Assembly (NCBI RefSeq): GCF_002899945.2 | Contig: NZ_PPEG02000004.1 | Coordinates: 1 to 64,000 of the forward strand | DNA length: 64,000 nt | Origin: Chryseobacterium viscerum | GTDB taxonomy: Bacteria; Bacteroidota; Bacteroidia; Flavobacteriales; Weeksellaceae | Direction of reading: 5' to 3' | In this document: positions 1-9,634 of the stretch, piece after piece | How positions within the stretch are numbered: position 1 is the stretch's first letter | Layout of the letters: the number at the start of each line of letters is the position of its first letter | Program-made: the position numbers and the translations under genes | The notes under the pieces: generated by a model | Told to the model about the DNA's origin: nothing | Databases searched by the model: none | What the model saw: the letters and a program-made list of their open reading frames with translations, nothing else

Positions 1-68
1 GCTTTCCCAGATTCATATTCTTTCAGAATATTGATAATCTGATGTTCTGAAAATTTGCTCTTTTTCAT
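1..68 (-). mobile_element. IS3-type transposase OrfA, N-terminal fragment (runs off the left edge)
   Basis: Reading leftward from the ATG at 66-68, 22 complete codons are visible before the window ends. The peptide begins MKKSKFSEHQIINILKEYE, which resembles the start of IS3-family OrfA proteins: a basic N-terminus followed by the first helix of a helix-turn-helix that binds the element's ends. Only this part is visible, so completeness, OrfB and the inverted repeats cannot be judged. It fits the accessory character of the next 6 kb. It could also be a stand-alone HTH regulator of the same fold. Confidence 0.6.
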
Positions 69-96
69 AATGTTTAACAAACTAAATTTAATAATT

Positions 97-267
97 TTAA
101 TTGGTCTGAAAAACAGGGAAGTTTACCATTTCATCGCGTGTAAAGCCTCCTATAAGTTCTTCCGGATCTTCTGAGAGTATCTGGTGAAGGGTATCAAATG
201 CTTTCTTTTTGATATCAAATGCTTTTACTCTTTCGGTCAGTAATGTTTCAAGTTCCTGAGCAGTCAT
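97..267 (-). CDS. Small hypothetical protein (56 aa)
   Basis: An uninterrupted 56-codon frame runs from an ATG at 265-267 to TAA at 97-99. The peptide starts MTAQELETLLTERVKAFD, is rich in charged helix-forming residues, and ends near FTRDEMVNFPVFQTN. There is no signal peptide or membrane segment. It lies 28 bp upstream of the transposase fragment on the same strand and could be a passenger or a remnant next to the insertion. I do not recognise a family. The helical, charged composition argues for a real protein, but its size keeps confidence moderate. Confidence 0.5.
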   Translation of the reverse strand: MTAQELETLLTERVKAFDIKKKAFDTLHQILSEDPEELIGGFTRDEMVNFPVFQTN

Positions 268-343
268 ATTATGTTTATTAGTCTTTAAACCTACGAATTA
301 GAATACTGTTTCATAAAATATGTCTATGTAGCACAGATTTACA

Positions 344-754
344 TCAATACAAAATATCCGCATCCAAATTGATAAGAAAGATAGCTTCAGAAAAAGTATA
401 AGCAATCCTCACAGGTGGTTCATCCGTATTTTTAAATATTCCGTTTTTTCCTTTTACAAAACCGATTTGATGTGAATTGATCAGATAGTCAGCAAATACA
501 ATGAAGCTCTTATCATGTTCGTTATGATATTCCTCCATGATTTTTGCTAATGGCCAGATAGAAAACATATTCTTTGTCCAGTCCCAATCTGCAAATCCAT
601 CCACTTTTAAATATAATTCTTTAAAATCATCCGGAAACTGAAAGTCAATAATTTCTTCGGTTATTTTAATGGATTCTAATGTTGCAGGCAGATTCAGTTT
701 TATATTTTCACTGGTCCATTTCTCTTTAATTTTATCGATCCGGAGATGTATCAT
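344..754 (-). CDS. SMI1/KNR4 (SUKH) family protein
   Basis: A 136-residue soluble protein with no signal peptide. The middle region reads FPDDFKELYLKVDGF, the typical SUKH pattern in which a helix is followed by an acidic 'DG' turn, then a WDW and an FSIWPLAKI segment and a later FADYLINSHQIGF strand. SUKH proteins are often immunity proteins that neutralise polymorphic toxins; others are general regulators. No toxin gene is visible beside it, so it may be an orphan immunity gene. The accessory neighbourhood and adjacent transposase fragment fit that reading, but the immunity role is inference. Confidence 0.7.
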   Translation of the reverse strand: MIHLRIDKIKEKWTSENIKLNLPATLESIKITEEIIDFQFPDDFKELYLKVDGFADWDWTKNMFSIWPLAKIMEEYHNEHDKSFIVFADYLINSHQIGFVKGKNGIFKNTDEPPVRIAYTFSEAIFLINLDADILY

Positions 755-783
755 TTTACCAATGTTATATTAGCGGAAGTACC

Positions 784-1224
784 TTATTTTTTTTCATTCA
801 AATATAAGTAGTCTCCTTTAATCAATGATTTGGAAAATCCTTCCATTCTCACATGTAAGATCGAAGGCATCGGAATTATGTCTGATTTTCTTTTTGATAA
901 TTTGTTGAACGAATCAATGAGTAGTTGTAATTCTTCCTTTGTGTAATTGCTGAAAGAATTATAGATAGCATCATCCATTTCTTCAAGATAAATACTTTTA
1001 ATGATTTCATTCTTTTTGTTTTCATCCCATTTTTCTAGTCTTGCGACCATATTTATCCTGTTAGTACAATAATTATAAATATATTTTTTTAAACCGACAG
1101 TCTCTGTTAGTTTGTCGATTAAAAATTTATTTTCTTCAGTTGGGTAGCCTACCGGAGGTGGTCCAGCTTGAGCAAATGATTTTAAACTCGAAAGGATAAT
1201 GAATAGGTAAAAGAATTTTTTCAT
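784..1224 (-). CDS. Secreted hypothetical protein (146 aa)
   Basis: The first 19 residues form a clear Sec signal peptide (MKKFFYLFIILSSLKSFAQ) with cleavage expected after the AQ. The mature part begins with a proline-rich stretch (AGPPPVGYP) and then is mainly predicted helices with many Lys and Glu, including YTKEELQLLIDSFNKLSKR. There is no lipobox and no T9SS tail, so it is probably periplasmic. I do not recognise the family. It lies 30 bp upstream of the SUKH gene on the same strand and may be co-transcribed with it. Confidence 0.6.
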   Translation of the reverse strand: MKKFFYLFIILSSLKSFAQAGPPPVGYPTEENKFLIDKLTETVGLKKYIYNYCTNRINMVARLEKWDENKKNEIIKSIYLEEMDDAIYNSFSNYTKEELQLLIDSFNKLSKRKSDIIPMPSILHVRMEGFSKSLIKGDYLYLNEKK

Positions 1225-1280
1225 AATTTAAATGTAATTATTATTAAATAAGCAGGCTGTAAAGTCTTAGTATAAAAAAA

Positions 1281-1934
1281 TTAAAAAAAATATCCACCAA
1301 CTAATTTTACAAATACCTCTCTGTCTCCGATTTTATATATCGTCAATATACTTCCGTCTGAAAGTTGTTTCATTTTTTGACTAAATTCATCTCTGGGTCC
1401 GGATTTCGCTAATCTATCAAGCTGCTGTAAGACTTCTCCAGGTGTTAAAACACAAATTGCGGTCTCTTCACTTTTCCCATCCCCACTTTTTTCTATCGTT
1501 TCCATGATCAAATCCTTTTGTTTAGAACACAGTTCTTTCTTTTGATTTTCATCAAGTGCCCGGTAAATATTCATCATATCATCCAGTAAATCTTTATTGA
1601 GGGGATTGATAGCATATTTTGATTCAGCTTCAGTAATCATTCTTTCTGCTTTACTTTTTGATAGTTTTTTTTGAGCAGGTTTCCAGAACGTTCCAGATTC
1701 ACTGTTATAATTCCCAATGGTGTAATCAATTTTTATGAATTTACTTCCATAATACAATTGATTCAACTGCTCCTGAGTCAATTCAGAAGGATTTACTTTG
1801 AATACATCCAGAAGCTTATAAAAGTTTTCCTGTGGATTTTCGGTGACATTCTTTTTAATCAGATCCGTATTTATTTGTGCATAGAATATCTGGAATGTTA
1901 AAACTAAAAGACCTGAAATAATATATTTTCTCAT
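1281..1934 (-). CDS. Secreted protein resembling DUF4919 (217 aa)
   Basis: A Sec signal peptide (MRKYIISGLLVLTFQIFYAQ) is followed by a helical domain with ENFYKLLDVFKVNP and LTQEQLNQLYYGSKF segments that look like the Bacteroidota DUF4919 family, a periplasmic family of unknown role. A C-terminal part contains LSDGSILTIYKIGDREVFVKLVGG, a strand-rich stretch. It sits 57 bp upstream of the 784-1224 gene on the same strand. No catalytic motif is visible. The family assignment is by resemblance only. Confidence 0.6.
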   Translation of the reverse strand: MRKYIISGLLVLTFQIFYAQINTDLIKKNVTENPQENFYKLLDVFKVNPSELTQEQLNQLYYGSKFIKIDYTIGNYNSESGTFWKPAQKKLSKSKAERMITEAESKYAINPLNKDLLDDMMNIYRALDENQKKELCSKQKDLIMETIEKSGDGKSEETAICVLTPGEVLQQLDRLAKSGPRDEFSQKMKQLSDGSILTIYKIGDREVFVKLVGGYFF

Positions 1935-2011
1935 TGTTTTTTGTTTGAATTCGATAGTTCTGTTGTGGCTTTAACTTTATATTTTATCAGTACAGTATGG
2001 TGTAAAGTTAT

Positions 2012-2491
2012 TTAATGTGATGTGTTTTTAAATTTTGAGTTTACCTTCCACAATCTATATTCTACAGTCCATTTTTCAGGAATATAGAATGGAATTGCAT
2101 AATATCCATTGTATTCTCTAAAAATACTTTGGGAACTGAAAACTGTCTTTTTAACTTTCTTGATTTTATCACAATTAGACTCGTTAAAGCCAAGAATGTC
2201 TACCTGCATTTCTTTTAGCAATGTATAATAAGGATAACTATGAGGTAGAATTGCATATTTTTCTTCTAGATTCTTACTGTTAAAACGGAAATTATCAACG
2301 GATGAGCATTCAGAAACTTCTATTTCCATACCAAATCTTATTTCAACTTTATAGTCCTTGTAATTCTCAATTTTTGGAAGCTTGAGATCAATTCTTTTCA
2401 TTCCTTTTTCCGTTTCCGGATAATCGGGTTTTTCTTGTGAATAAATATTGAACGAATATAAAATACAAAAGAATAAAATTATATTTTTCAT
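2012..2491 (-). CDS. eco: Ecotin-like periplasmic serine protease inhibitor
   Basis: The 159-residue protein has a signal peptide ending YSQ, then the ecotin signature YPETEKGMKR at residues 24-33 (E. coli ecotin: YPQAEKGMKR) and the C-terminal VEYRLWKVNSK, matching the conserved YRVWKAEEK strand. Two cysteines, C62 and C107, correspond to the conserved disulfide beside the reactive loop. Ecotin dimers inhibit trypsin-fold serine proteases by presenting a loop whose P1 residue is Met84 in E. coli, three residues before the second Cys. Here that position is Glu104, so target preference may differ. The length is normal for the family. It stands alone among secreted accessory genes. Confidence 0.88.
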   Translation of the reverse strand: MKNIILFFCILYSFNIYSQEKPDYPETEKGMKRIDLKLPKIENYKDYKVEIRFGMEIEVSECSSVDNFRFNSKNLEEKYAILPHSYPYYTLLKEMQVDILGFNESNCDKIKKVKKTVFSSQSIFREYNGYYAIPFYIPEKWTVEYRLWKVNSKFKNTSH

Positions 2492-2575
2492 AGTAAGGGG
2501 GTATTATTGAATAGCATCTCTTAAGTTATACAAATATTATTTGAAACAGAGTTTTAAAAAAGAATGGGCTTATTA

Positions 2576-3751
2576 TTATCTTACAATTCTAACCTGTTGT
2601 AAAAGTCCCTTCTCATTTTTAAAACTAAACATGTAAATTCCGGTCGGTACTTTTGTTAAATCTATATTTTTATTATAATAGGCAAAACCTTTGCTGATCT
2701 GCTTCCCATCCATTGTGAAAACGGTGTATTCAAACTGATTGCTATTATTTTTATTACTGATTACAAAACCGTCTTTGGCTGCATTTGTATAGACTTTCGT
2801 CTTGTATACAGGATCTTCAGGGGTTTCATTTGCGGAGATTGCATTTTCGTTAATATCTGCCACTTGTATGCTTTTAATAGCTGAGCTGGTAAGAGACGTT
2901 GTACTTCCCCCGATGATGTATAGTTTATTGTTATATATTTCTGCTGCAGCATGTCTTCTGGGAATCATATTGGATGATAACTGATGTACCTTATTGGTTG
3001 TGGTATCAAAATAAGCCAGAAAAGTTTGATTATTATAACCCCCTGCAATAAAAATCTTATTACCGGATACGGCTAATGAGTGTCCGGATATACCAGCAGG
3101 CATTATATATTGATTGGTCCATAGATTCGTGTTGAGGTCGTAGACATTGATCAGGCGGGATGAAGTACCATTAAAACCACCAATGACATAAAGTTTATCA
3201 TTCACAATTTTGCCTTTTGCTTCTCTGGCTGTGGGCATATCGGGTAACGGATGCCATGTATTTGAAGCAATATCATAATACTGGAATCTATTAGAAAATT
3301 TAGTGGTTGGCGCTCCATTTAGTCCGCTGCCACCAAACACATATATTTTGCCATTATAGAGGGCAGAACCTGAGTTTCCTGTATAGGAATGATTAACAGC
3401 CCCCTTCGTTATTGTATTGGTGGCAAGGTCTACAATTTCAAGATGGCTGTTTCCCCAACCATTAAAAATATAAATTTTATTATCGTAAGTCTCCGAATTA
3501 GCAAATTTTTTGGTAAGTAGAGTAGAATTGAAAACACTCCAACGGTTATCAGTAATATTATATTTCTCAATATAATTGGTATTACCTCCTTTTTCCTGAT
3601 ACCCATTGCTCACATAAATATTATCATTCACGATTACACTGGTCATGGCACCTCTGCCTGCAGACATATTGACGAGATTCTTAAAATGAAGGGTTTGTGC
3701 CTGGGCTAGTAGTGAGCCCAAAAATGAAAGGAATATTAATTTTGTTTTCAA
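2576..3751 (-). CDS. Secreted Kelch-repeat protein with T9SS sorting tail
   Basis: 391 residues. A signal peptide (ending AQAQ) is followed by about six Kelch repeats, seen as recurring NKIYIFNGWG, GKIYVFGGSG, DKLYVIGGFNG, NKIFIAGGYN and NKLYIIGGS blades, which together would form a beta-propeller. The last ~75 residues form a type A T9SS sorting domain: an F-x-V-I-S entry strand, YTVFTMDGKQISKG, then DLTKVPTGIYMFSF and a final basic VRIVR. The protein is therefore predicted to cross the outer membrane by type IX secretion and be attached to or released from the surface. The ligand is unknown. Confidence 0.85.
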   Translation of the reverse strand: MKTKLIFLSFLGSLLAQAQTLHFKNLVNMSAGRGAMTSVIVNDNIYVSNGYQEKGGNTNYIEKYNITDNRWSVFNSTLLTKKFANSETYDNKIYIFNGWGNSHLEIVDLATNTITKGAVNHSYTGNSGSALYNGKIYVFGGSGLNGAPTTKFSNRFQYYDIASNTWHPLPDMPTAREAKGKIVNDKLYVIGGFNGTSSRLINVYDLNTNLWTNQYIMPAGISGHSLAVSGNKIFIAGGYNNQTFLAYFDTTTNKVHQLSSNMIPRRHAAAEIYNNKLYIIGGSTTSLTSSAIKSIQVADINENAISANETPEDPVYKTKVYTNAAKDGFVISNKNNSNQFEYTVFTMDGKQISKGFAYYNKNIDLTKVPTGIYMFSFKNEKGLLQQVRIVR

Positions 3752-3801
3752 GGGTATTTAGATTTAGTGTTTTTGCTTTAATTGTATTTTTAGTACTGAA
3801 C

Positions 3802-4251
3802 TTATTTAGTATAATCCCCTGAAATAATAGATTTTTCCATGGAGTCTATAATCTCAGAAACAGGCATGGTGAATATCCCTGCATTTCCTTTTTCAAACTC
3901 TTTTTTCCAATAAATATATCCATCCATTTCAAGAGTGTCTGGTTTTTTGATGGTTTTATTTTTAAGGGTGATGACACTTTTGTCTAATGCTTCTTCTGAT
4001 ACAGGAATATGTGTTAATTTTTCGGCAAACCCAGTAGTGCTACTGGTATCTTTAATCTTCAGACCACTAACGGAAATATGAATTACTTTTCCGGTTTCAG
4101 GATATTCCTCAATCTTTAAAATTTTAAGAATGGAGTTTTTCTCTGTGGGACGTGTTTTGTAATTCCATTCCTGACCAACACTGTATTTGTTTTTTTTTGT
4201 ACAACCGGAGAATAATAAGAGTATTACTGCTATTAAAGTATAGAATTTCAT
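3802..4251 (-). CDS. Predicted lipoprotein, hypothetical (149 aa)
   Basis: I place the start at the internal ATG at 4249-4251 because it gives a textbook lipoprotein signal, MKFYTLIAVILLLFSGC, with the LFSGC lipobox. The longer frame adds 21 residues that would bury it. The mature part has strands around VGQEWNYKTRP and ILKIEEYPETGKVIHISV and no recognisable catalytic motif. Small lipoproteins of this kind are common in Flavobacteriia. It lies 51 bp upstream of the Kelch gene on the same strand. Family not recognised. Confidence 0.65.
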   Translation of the reverse strand: MKFYTLIAVILLLFSGCTKKNKYSVGQEWNYKTRPTEKNSILKILKIEEYPETGKVIHISVSGLKIKDTSSTTGFAEKLTHIPVSEEALDKSVITLKNKTIKKPDTLEMDGYIYWKKEFEKGNAGIFTMPVSEIIDSMEKSIISGDYTK

Positions 4252-4403
4252 GAATGGTCGGTTATTAATTTTGTTTTTAATGTAATAATCAGGAACAAAT
4301 TTTTTGTTTTGCATATTTGCTCGTTATAGAAACAAATATAGGTAAAAGCTGGGGGATAAATTATGTGGTTTAGGCAGTTGACATATTATCGAAATTTGCT
4401 GGC

Positions 4404-4916
4404 CTATTCAATGTGATTTTTTATTTTAAATTTAGGATTTAATCCTATCAATACTTTTATTAAATCATAAAAATACACTTCTGCTTTTTTATATTCAGGT
4501 ATTTTAATTTTACTTTTTAATTCTTCATAATTTGAATAGTCAAAGCTTGAAACTCTTTCAATAATTTTATTTTCTTTCACAAGAAATAATGCATTATATA
4601 TTTTATGCTTTGTAGGTTCCTGCTTTTCAAAAAAACATTCTAGATCACTGAAATTGTATTTTTTAGATTTAAATATTTTTTGAAATGTGATATCTTTTTC
4701 AGTAATTATAATCTTTGTATGAATTTTAAAAAAGAAATTCCATATAAAAAATAAAGCACCTAATAAAAAGGCAATTTTTAAGATAATTATTATATTAAAC
4801 ACTGCTGTCAGTCTTATCAAATTAGTGAAAATAATTAGTGAAAAAACTACAGATAATATGAAAGTTAAGGAATGGATAATTAAAAATGATTCAAAATTTA
4901 TTTTCGATTTTACCAT
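4404..4916 (-). CDS. Two-helix membrane protein with a C-terminal cytoplasmic domain (170 aa)
   Basis: Two long hydrophobic segments near residues 12-34 and 38-62 are followed by a soluble part beginning KIIITEKDITFQKIFKSKKYNFSDLECF. That pattern of 'membrane hairpin, then strand-rich domain starting with T-x-x-x-I-x-F' is typical of bacterial PH-like membrane proteins. The protein has the same architecture as the one at 6448-6939. Codon use is very AT-rich compared with the housekeeping genes further right, consistent with acquired DNA. Function unknown. Confidence 0.55.
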   Translation of the reverse strand: MVKSKINFESFLIIHSLTFILSVVFSLIIFTNLIRLTAVFNIIIILKIAFLLGALFFIWNFFFKIHTKIIITEKDITFQKIFKSKKYNFSDLECFFEKQEPTKHKIYNALFLVKENKIIERVSSFDYSNYEELKSKIKIPEYKKAEVYFYDLIKVLIGLNPKFKIKNHIE

Positions 4917-5122
4917 ATCATGCTTTTGTTCAATTTAATTTTGCTAAGTTAAAATATAAAGTGAGATGTTTTTTTAAGGGCTAAGATTATTTGGGATACA
5001 AAAAATCTAAAGTAAAGAAACGCTTATTTGGGATTTCTTTATTTTAGATTTTTTTTGCGAAAGGCAAACGTGGATTTACTACAAACTTCGCAATCTTGCC
5101 AAACGCCTGTTGTGCGATGTTT

Positions 5123-6079
5123 TTATTTTTCCAATGTTTCTATCAGCCAATTCAGGCAAACTTGGGAATCCATAATTGACCAAGAATGTGGATTTTTCGT
5201 TCCGTCTAATCGAACTCCTTTTCCTTGACTAACTATTACTCTAGCGTTTTCATTTCCCATTATTTTTAATTGGTTTATCATTGAGATTATATCAATTCCA
5301 TTCCAATCATGTAAGTCACGATGTCTTTGATTGATTAACCAATCTGTATCCAAATCAGTAAACATTAAAAGAGGCATTTTTTTTAAATACTTTGCGTTTC
5401 CGCCATCTTTTGCTCCATAAGAATAAATAGAATTTTCCAGATATTTTTCTGGAAATTTATCTGGAGATCCTCCATAAATACTGTCCCAATTATCCTTTAT
5501 CCATTTTGCTTCATCTACTGCAGGCTTGTAAATATTTCTTTCGATTTCTCTTTCGCAATATTTATAAAATCTTGCTTCGTCTAAAGGTGCGTCTAATGCA
5601 AAAACTCCTTTTGGTATTAGGAAAAACTTTTCCGGATTTTTAGTTGCCTTTTCAGCGTAAGTTAAAGAAATCATTGCGCCACTTGAAAGGCCCCCGATTA
5701 TAAATTTATCTTTCGGTACTTTATGCTTTGCGACAATTTCACTGAAAATTTTATCAAGTAATTTGAATTCTGCTTCTCGATTATCTGTTCCCCAATTTAT
5801 TGATGGAACAATTACCATAATTCCTTTTTCAACTGCTATTTTTTGCAGAGTTATTTGTTTTAAAGTATTTTCAACGAGTTCTCCACCAGAAGGAATAATA
5901 ACTAAAACACCTTTGATACTAATTTTTGGTACATATTTATAATAAAATAATTCTGTAGAATTTTCATCATTAACGTACAGTTCGGAATCATCTGTTTTTG
6001 AAATAGATAATTTTTCAAACTCTTGTGCTTTACAAGATAAGAGATTGAAAATTAGAGCAAAAATTAATATGTTTTTCAT
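5123..6079 (-). CDS. Lipoprotein alpha/beta hydrolase (putative esterase)
   Basis: I start the protein at the internal ATG near 6079, giving a lipoprotein signal MKNILIFALIFNLLSC; the longer frame begins with TTG and adds 16 non-signal residues. The ~318-residue protein has an alpha/beta-hydrolase core: GVLVIIPSGGELVE after the first strand, the nucleophile elbow GGLSSGAM (GxSxG), an acid region near MFTDLDTDW, and a C-terminal KNPHSWS with the probable catalytic His. It is expected to sit in a membrane facing the periplasm or surface. The substrate is unknown. A short AT-rich tandem repeat lies immediately upstream. Confidence 0.72.
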   Translation of the reverse strand: MKNILIFALIFNLLSCKAQEFEKLSISKTDDSELYVNDENSTELFYYKYVPKISIKGVLVIIPSGGELVENTLKQITLQKIAVEKGIMVIVPSINWGTDNREAEFKLLDKIFSEIVAKHKVPKDKFIIGGLSSGAMISLTYAEKATKNPEKFFLIPKGVFALDAPLDEARFYKYCEREIERNIYKPAVDEAKWIKDNWDSIYGGSPDKFPEKYLENSIYSYGAKDGGNAKYLKKMPLLMFTDLDTDWLINQRHRDLHDWNGIDIISMINQLKIMGNENARVIVSQGKGVRLDGTKNPHSWSIMDSQVCLNWLIETLEK

Positions 6080-6126
6080 TTTTCGGTCAAAATATCGTAC
6101 AACATCCAAATTTACGTATTGCGCCA

Positions 6127-6161
6127 ATATATAATATATAATATATAATATATAATATATA
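6127..6161. repeat. Tandem array of five 7-bp ATATATA units
   Basis: Five back-to-back copies of ATATATA are bounded by an 11-bp imperfect direct repeat, ATTGCGCCAAT at 6118-6128 and ATTGCGCTAAT at 6162-6172 (one mismatch). The array lies directly upstream of the putative esterase, where a promoter would be expected, so copy-number change could alter promoter spacing. That effect is inference. Confidence 0.75.
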
Positions 6162-6244
6162 ATTGCGCTAATGTTGTTTTGATTTGTTAATCATTAAATT
6201 AAAATCTAAATATACTATTTCCTTACAGAAAACGATAATTTAAA

Positions 6245-6277
6245 CAAAAAAACCGCTCTACAAAAAGTAGAACGGTT
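6245..6277 (-). terminator. Duplicated groL terminator hairpin
   Basis: On the minus strand an 11-bp stem (AACCGTTCTAC pairing with GTAGAGCGGTT, one G-U pair) closes a five-base loop and is followed by a T-tract. It is the copy of the functional groL terminator at 7091-7122 and remains able to fold, so it may now end transcripts of the 6448-6939 gene. Confidence 0.8.
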
Positions 6278-6307
6278 AGTATATTAAATTTGTCTTAGCT
6301 TATGCTA

Positions 6308-6415
6308 CTACATCATTCCTGGCATTCCACCACCCATTGGCATAGCTGGTTCAGCGCTTTTCACTTCAGTGATAACACATTCAGTAGTAAGAAGCATTCC
6401 AGATACAGAAGCTGC
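6308..6415 (-). pseudogene. Duplicate of the groL 3' end (fragment)
   Basis: These bases repeat the last ~36 codons of groL, including the C-terminal [10 protein letters not shown] tail and stop codon. With the following terminator the duplication spans 6241-6415 and matches 7086-7260 with about four mismatches. The similarity stops sharply at the GCTGC at 6411-6415, so this is a truncated copy with no start, not a gene. It marks a duplication or insertion event beside groL. Confidence 0.93.
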
Positions 6416-6417
6416 GT

Positions 6418-6433
6418 TTATATTGCAATATAA
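6418..6433. repeat. 16-bp perfect palindrome at the groL-duplication breakpoint
   Basis: TTATATTGCAATATAA reads the same on both strands. It starts three bases beyond the point where similarity to groL ends and lies 15 bp downstream of the stop codon of the 6448-6939 gene. It could be a recombination or element-end sequence, or a weak hairpin. Confidence 0.6.
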
Positions 6434-6447
6434 GGTAGCACGAAGTT

Positions 6448-6939
6448 TTATTTGTCGGTAAAAAGTTTTTTAATCCTATCAATTATATTTTGAAGTGGAG
6501 TTAACTCATATCCAATGTGCTTACAATGTAAAGCTTCTACAAATTCAGGTAAATTGGAATATATATTTACTTTTAATGTTATTATTTTTTTGTTTTTATC
6601 ATTGAATAAACTTATAAAGTCATTTCCATCATCATCAACTCCATGTTTATAGCCAAGAATATCTTTTAGGTGTAAGGTTTTCTTAATTAATAAGAAGTTA
6701 TAGTAGACTAGATTTTCGTTTTGAATATTAGCACGTATCAATTCATAATAATTCTTTTTCACTACTAGGTAAATTGTAAATAGAAAGATTAGAATAAAGT
6801 AACAGAACCATAAATAATGATCTTGTGAAATCATATTGTGATACTCTCCTTGAGTAAAAATAAATGGCAAAGAGAATGTAAAACAAGAGAGTACAATTCT
6901 AAATAAAACGATAAAATAATTTTTTATTTTTAGTTTCAT
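6448..6939 (-). CDS. Two-helix membrane protein inserted between groL and its duplicated tail (163 aa)
   Basis: Two hydrophobic segments (about residues 8-30 and 43-60, the second including [17 protein letters not shown]) precede a soluble domain with [19 protein letters not shown] and [18 protein letters not shown] strands, a PH-like membrane-protein layout. It shares that layout with the product of 4404-4916. The gene occupies the segment between the two copies of the groL 3' end and is much more AT-rich than groL, so it looks acquired. It may be expressed by read-through from groL or from its own promoter in 6940-7085. Function unknown. Confidence 0.6.
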   Translation of the reverse strand: MKLKIKNYFIVLFRIVLSCFTFSLPFIFTQGEYHNMISQDHYLWFCYFILIFLFTIYLVVKKNYYELIRANIQNENLVYYNFLLIKKTLHLKDILGYKHGVDDDGNDFISLFNDKNKKIITLKVNIYSNLPEFVEALHCKHIGYELTPLQNIIDRIKKLFTDK

Positions 6940-7085
6940 TACATCTTTATTGATTTTCTTTTAAGTAAAGTCTAATTGTCAAATATATTAAACTTTGCAA
7001 CTTTTGAAAAATATACTTCTTGGTTATTTTTTGTCTACAAATTGTATAAATCTCTGAATCAATATTTAATGTTATAAAACAATAT

Positions 7086-7122
7086 TAAACAAAAAAACCG
7101 CCCTACAAAAAGTAGAGCGGTT
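7086..7122 (-). terminator. groL terminator
   Basis: Downstream of the groL stop, the minus strand folds AACCGCTCTAC with GTAGGGCGGTT (one U-G pair, five-base loop) and continues into a run of seven Ts. This is a standard intrinsic terminator for the groS-groL transcript. Confidence 0.85.
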
Positions 7123-7152
7123 AGTATATTAAATTTGTCTTAGCTTATGCTA

Positions 7153-8784
<1,632 letters not shown>

Positions 8785-8881
8785 TTAGATATTAGATGTT
8801 AGATGTCAGATATTAGACAACTAACAAAAGTTTTTTAATTTGATTTTTTAATCTGAAATATGATGTCTGTGATCTTAAATC

Positions 8882-9160
8882 TTAGCCAATAATTCCTAAT
8901 AAATCAGCTTCTCTTACGATTAAATAATCTTTACCTTCCAACTTCAATTCAGCACCTGAATATTTTCCATAAAGAACTTTGTCCCCTACTTGAACAGTTG
9001 TAGGCTCATCTTTTTTACCAGGACCTACTGCCACTACAGTACCTTCTTGCGGCTTTTCCTTTGCAGTGTCCGGGATGATAATACCTGAAGCTGTTTTAGT
9101 TTCTGCAGCGATAGGCTCTACTAGAACTCTGTCTGCTAATGGTTTAAAGTTTACTGACAT
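8882..9160 (-). CDS. groS: Co-chaperonin GroES (10 kDa)
   Basis: 92 residues, the usual length. GroES caps the GroEL cavity as a heptamer. The sequence contains the N-terminal LADRVLVEP strand, the mobile loop [18 protein letters not shown] that contacts GroEL, the GTVVAVGPG segment and the [12 protein letters not shown] strand. It precedes groL in a two-gene heat-shock operon. The intergenic DNA to groL carries the near-repeat AGATATTAGA twice, with no separate terminator. A candidate promoter lies about 40-70 bp upstream of the start. Confidence 0.99.
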   Translation of the reverse strand: MSVNFKPLADRVLVEPIAAETKTASGIIIPDTAKEKPQEGTVVAVGPGKKDEPTTVQVGDKVLYGKYSGAELKLEGKDYLIVREADLLGIIG

Positions 9161-9200
9161 AATATGTTTATTTATTAATTATTTCTGGTTAATATTTCTC

Positions 9201-9233
9201 TAAATGTATGCCATGAGAAGGAGATGGCTGAAA
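9201..9233 (-). promoter_or_regulatory. Candidate groS promoter
   Basis: On the minus strand TACATTTA at 9201-9208 matches the Bacteroidota -7 element TAnnTTTG at all but the last base. TTTC lies 21 bases upstream, where a TTTG -33 box is expected. No classical CIRCE inverted repeat is evident. Position relative to groS is suitable, but the match is imperfect. Confidence 0.35.
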
Positions 9234-9268
9234 TGGCAGACTTTTGTATCCGAATGTGAAAATTTGGC

Positions 9269-9299
9269 AGAAAAAAGAAAAAGCCGGAAACTTTCCGAC
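9269..9299 (-). terminator. Terminator of the first GG-leader peptide gene
   Basis: The minus strand folds GTCGGAAAG against CTTTCCGGC-type bases (hairpin at 9283-9299) and then runs into a T-rich tract at 9269-9282. It lies just past the stop of the 9327-9461 peptide gene. The hairpin sequence is related to the one at 15651-15668 after the paralogous peptide gene, so the terminator was duplicated with the gene. Confidence 0.75.
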
Positions 9300-9326
9300 T
9301 TTTATGATTGTTATGAGAGGATTGAA

Positions 9327-9461
9327 CTATGGGCAATACTGTCCCGGTCCGATCCAAAGGATACATTGGCCTTTGTAATTGTATTCACAACAAAAGCGTC
9401 CAGCTGCTCCTCCATTGATAGATTTTTGAGCATCTCTGCTTAATAATTTAGCATTTTTCAT
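9327..9461 (-). CDS. GG-leader bacteriocin-like peptide, copy 1 (44 aa)
   Basis: The peptide starts MKNAKLLSRDAQKSINGG, a double-glycine leader of the class cut by C39-peptidase ABC exporters, and cleavage after GG would release a 26-residue core beginning AAGRFCC. The core has four cysteines arranged CC-x7-C-x9-C and ends LWIGPGQYCP. The same pattern and ending occur in the peptide at 15698-15838, so the two are paralogs. The 3' flanks, including the terminator, are also alike. No exporter or modifying enzyme is adjacent. An antimicrobial, signalling or other role is possible; family knowledge supports export, not a specific activity. Confidence 0.82.
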   Translation of the reverse strand: MKNAKLLSRDAQKSINGGAAGRFCCEYNYKGQCILWIGPGQYCP

Positions 9462-9634
9462 AGTAATAATTTTAGTGTGTATGATTCCTGAACATTTTAT
9501 AGTCAATCAGGTTTTTGACATTTGGTGTTTTGCGTGTTAGATCAAAGATAAATATTTTTCCTCAAAACGTGATATATTTTAATCTTATTTTTTTTGAATA
9601 ATATTTTGATTTTCAGTTGGTAAAGGTGTTGTGC

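Noticed and set aside
344..754. SUKH gene as immunity partner of a nearby polymorphic toxin
   Set aside because: No toxin-domain gene is visible in the neighbourhood, and other SUKH proteins have no immunity role.
6127..6161. AT-rich repeat as a replication origin or iteron
   Set aside because: No DnaA-box cluster or replication gene is adjacent; a short repeat next to a gene start fits better.
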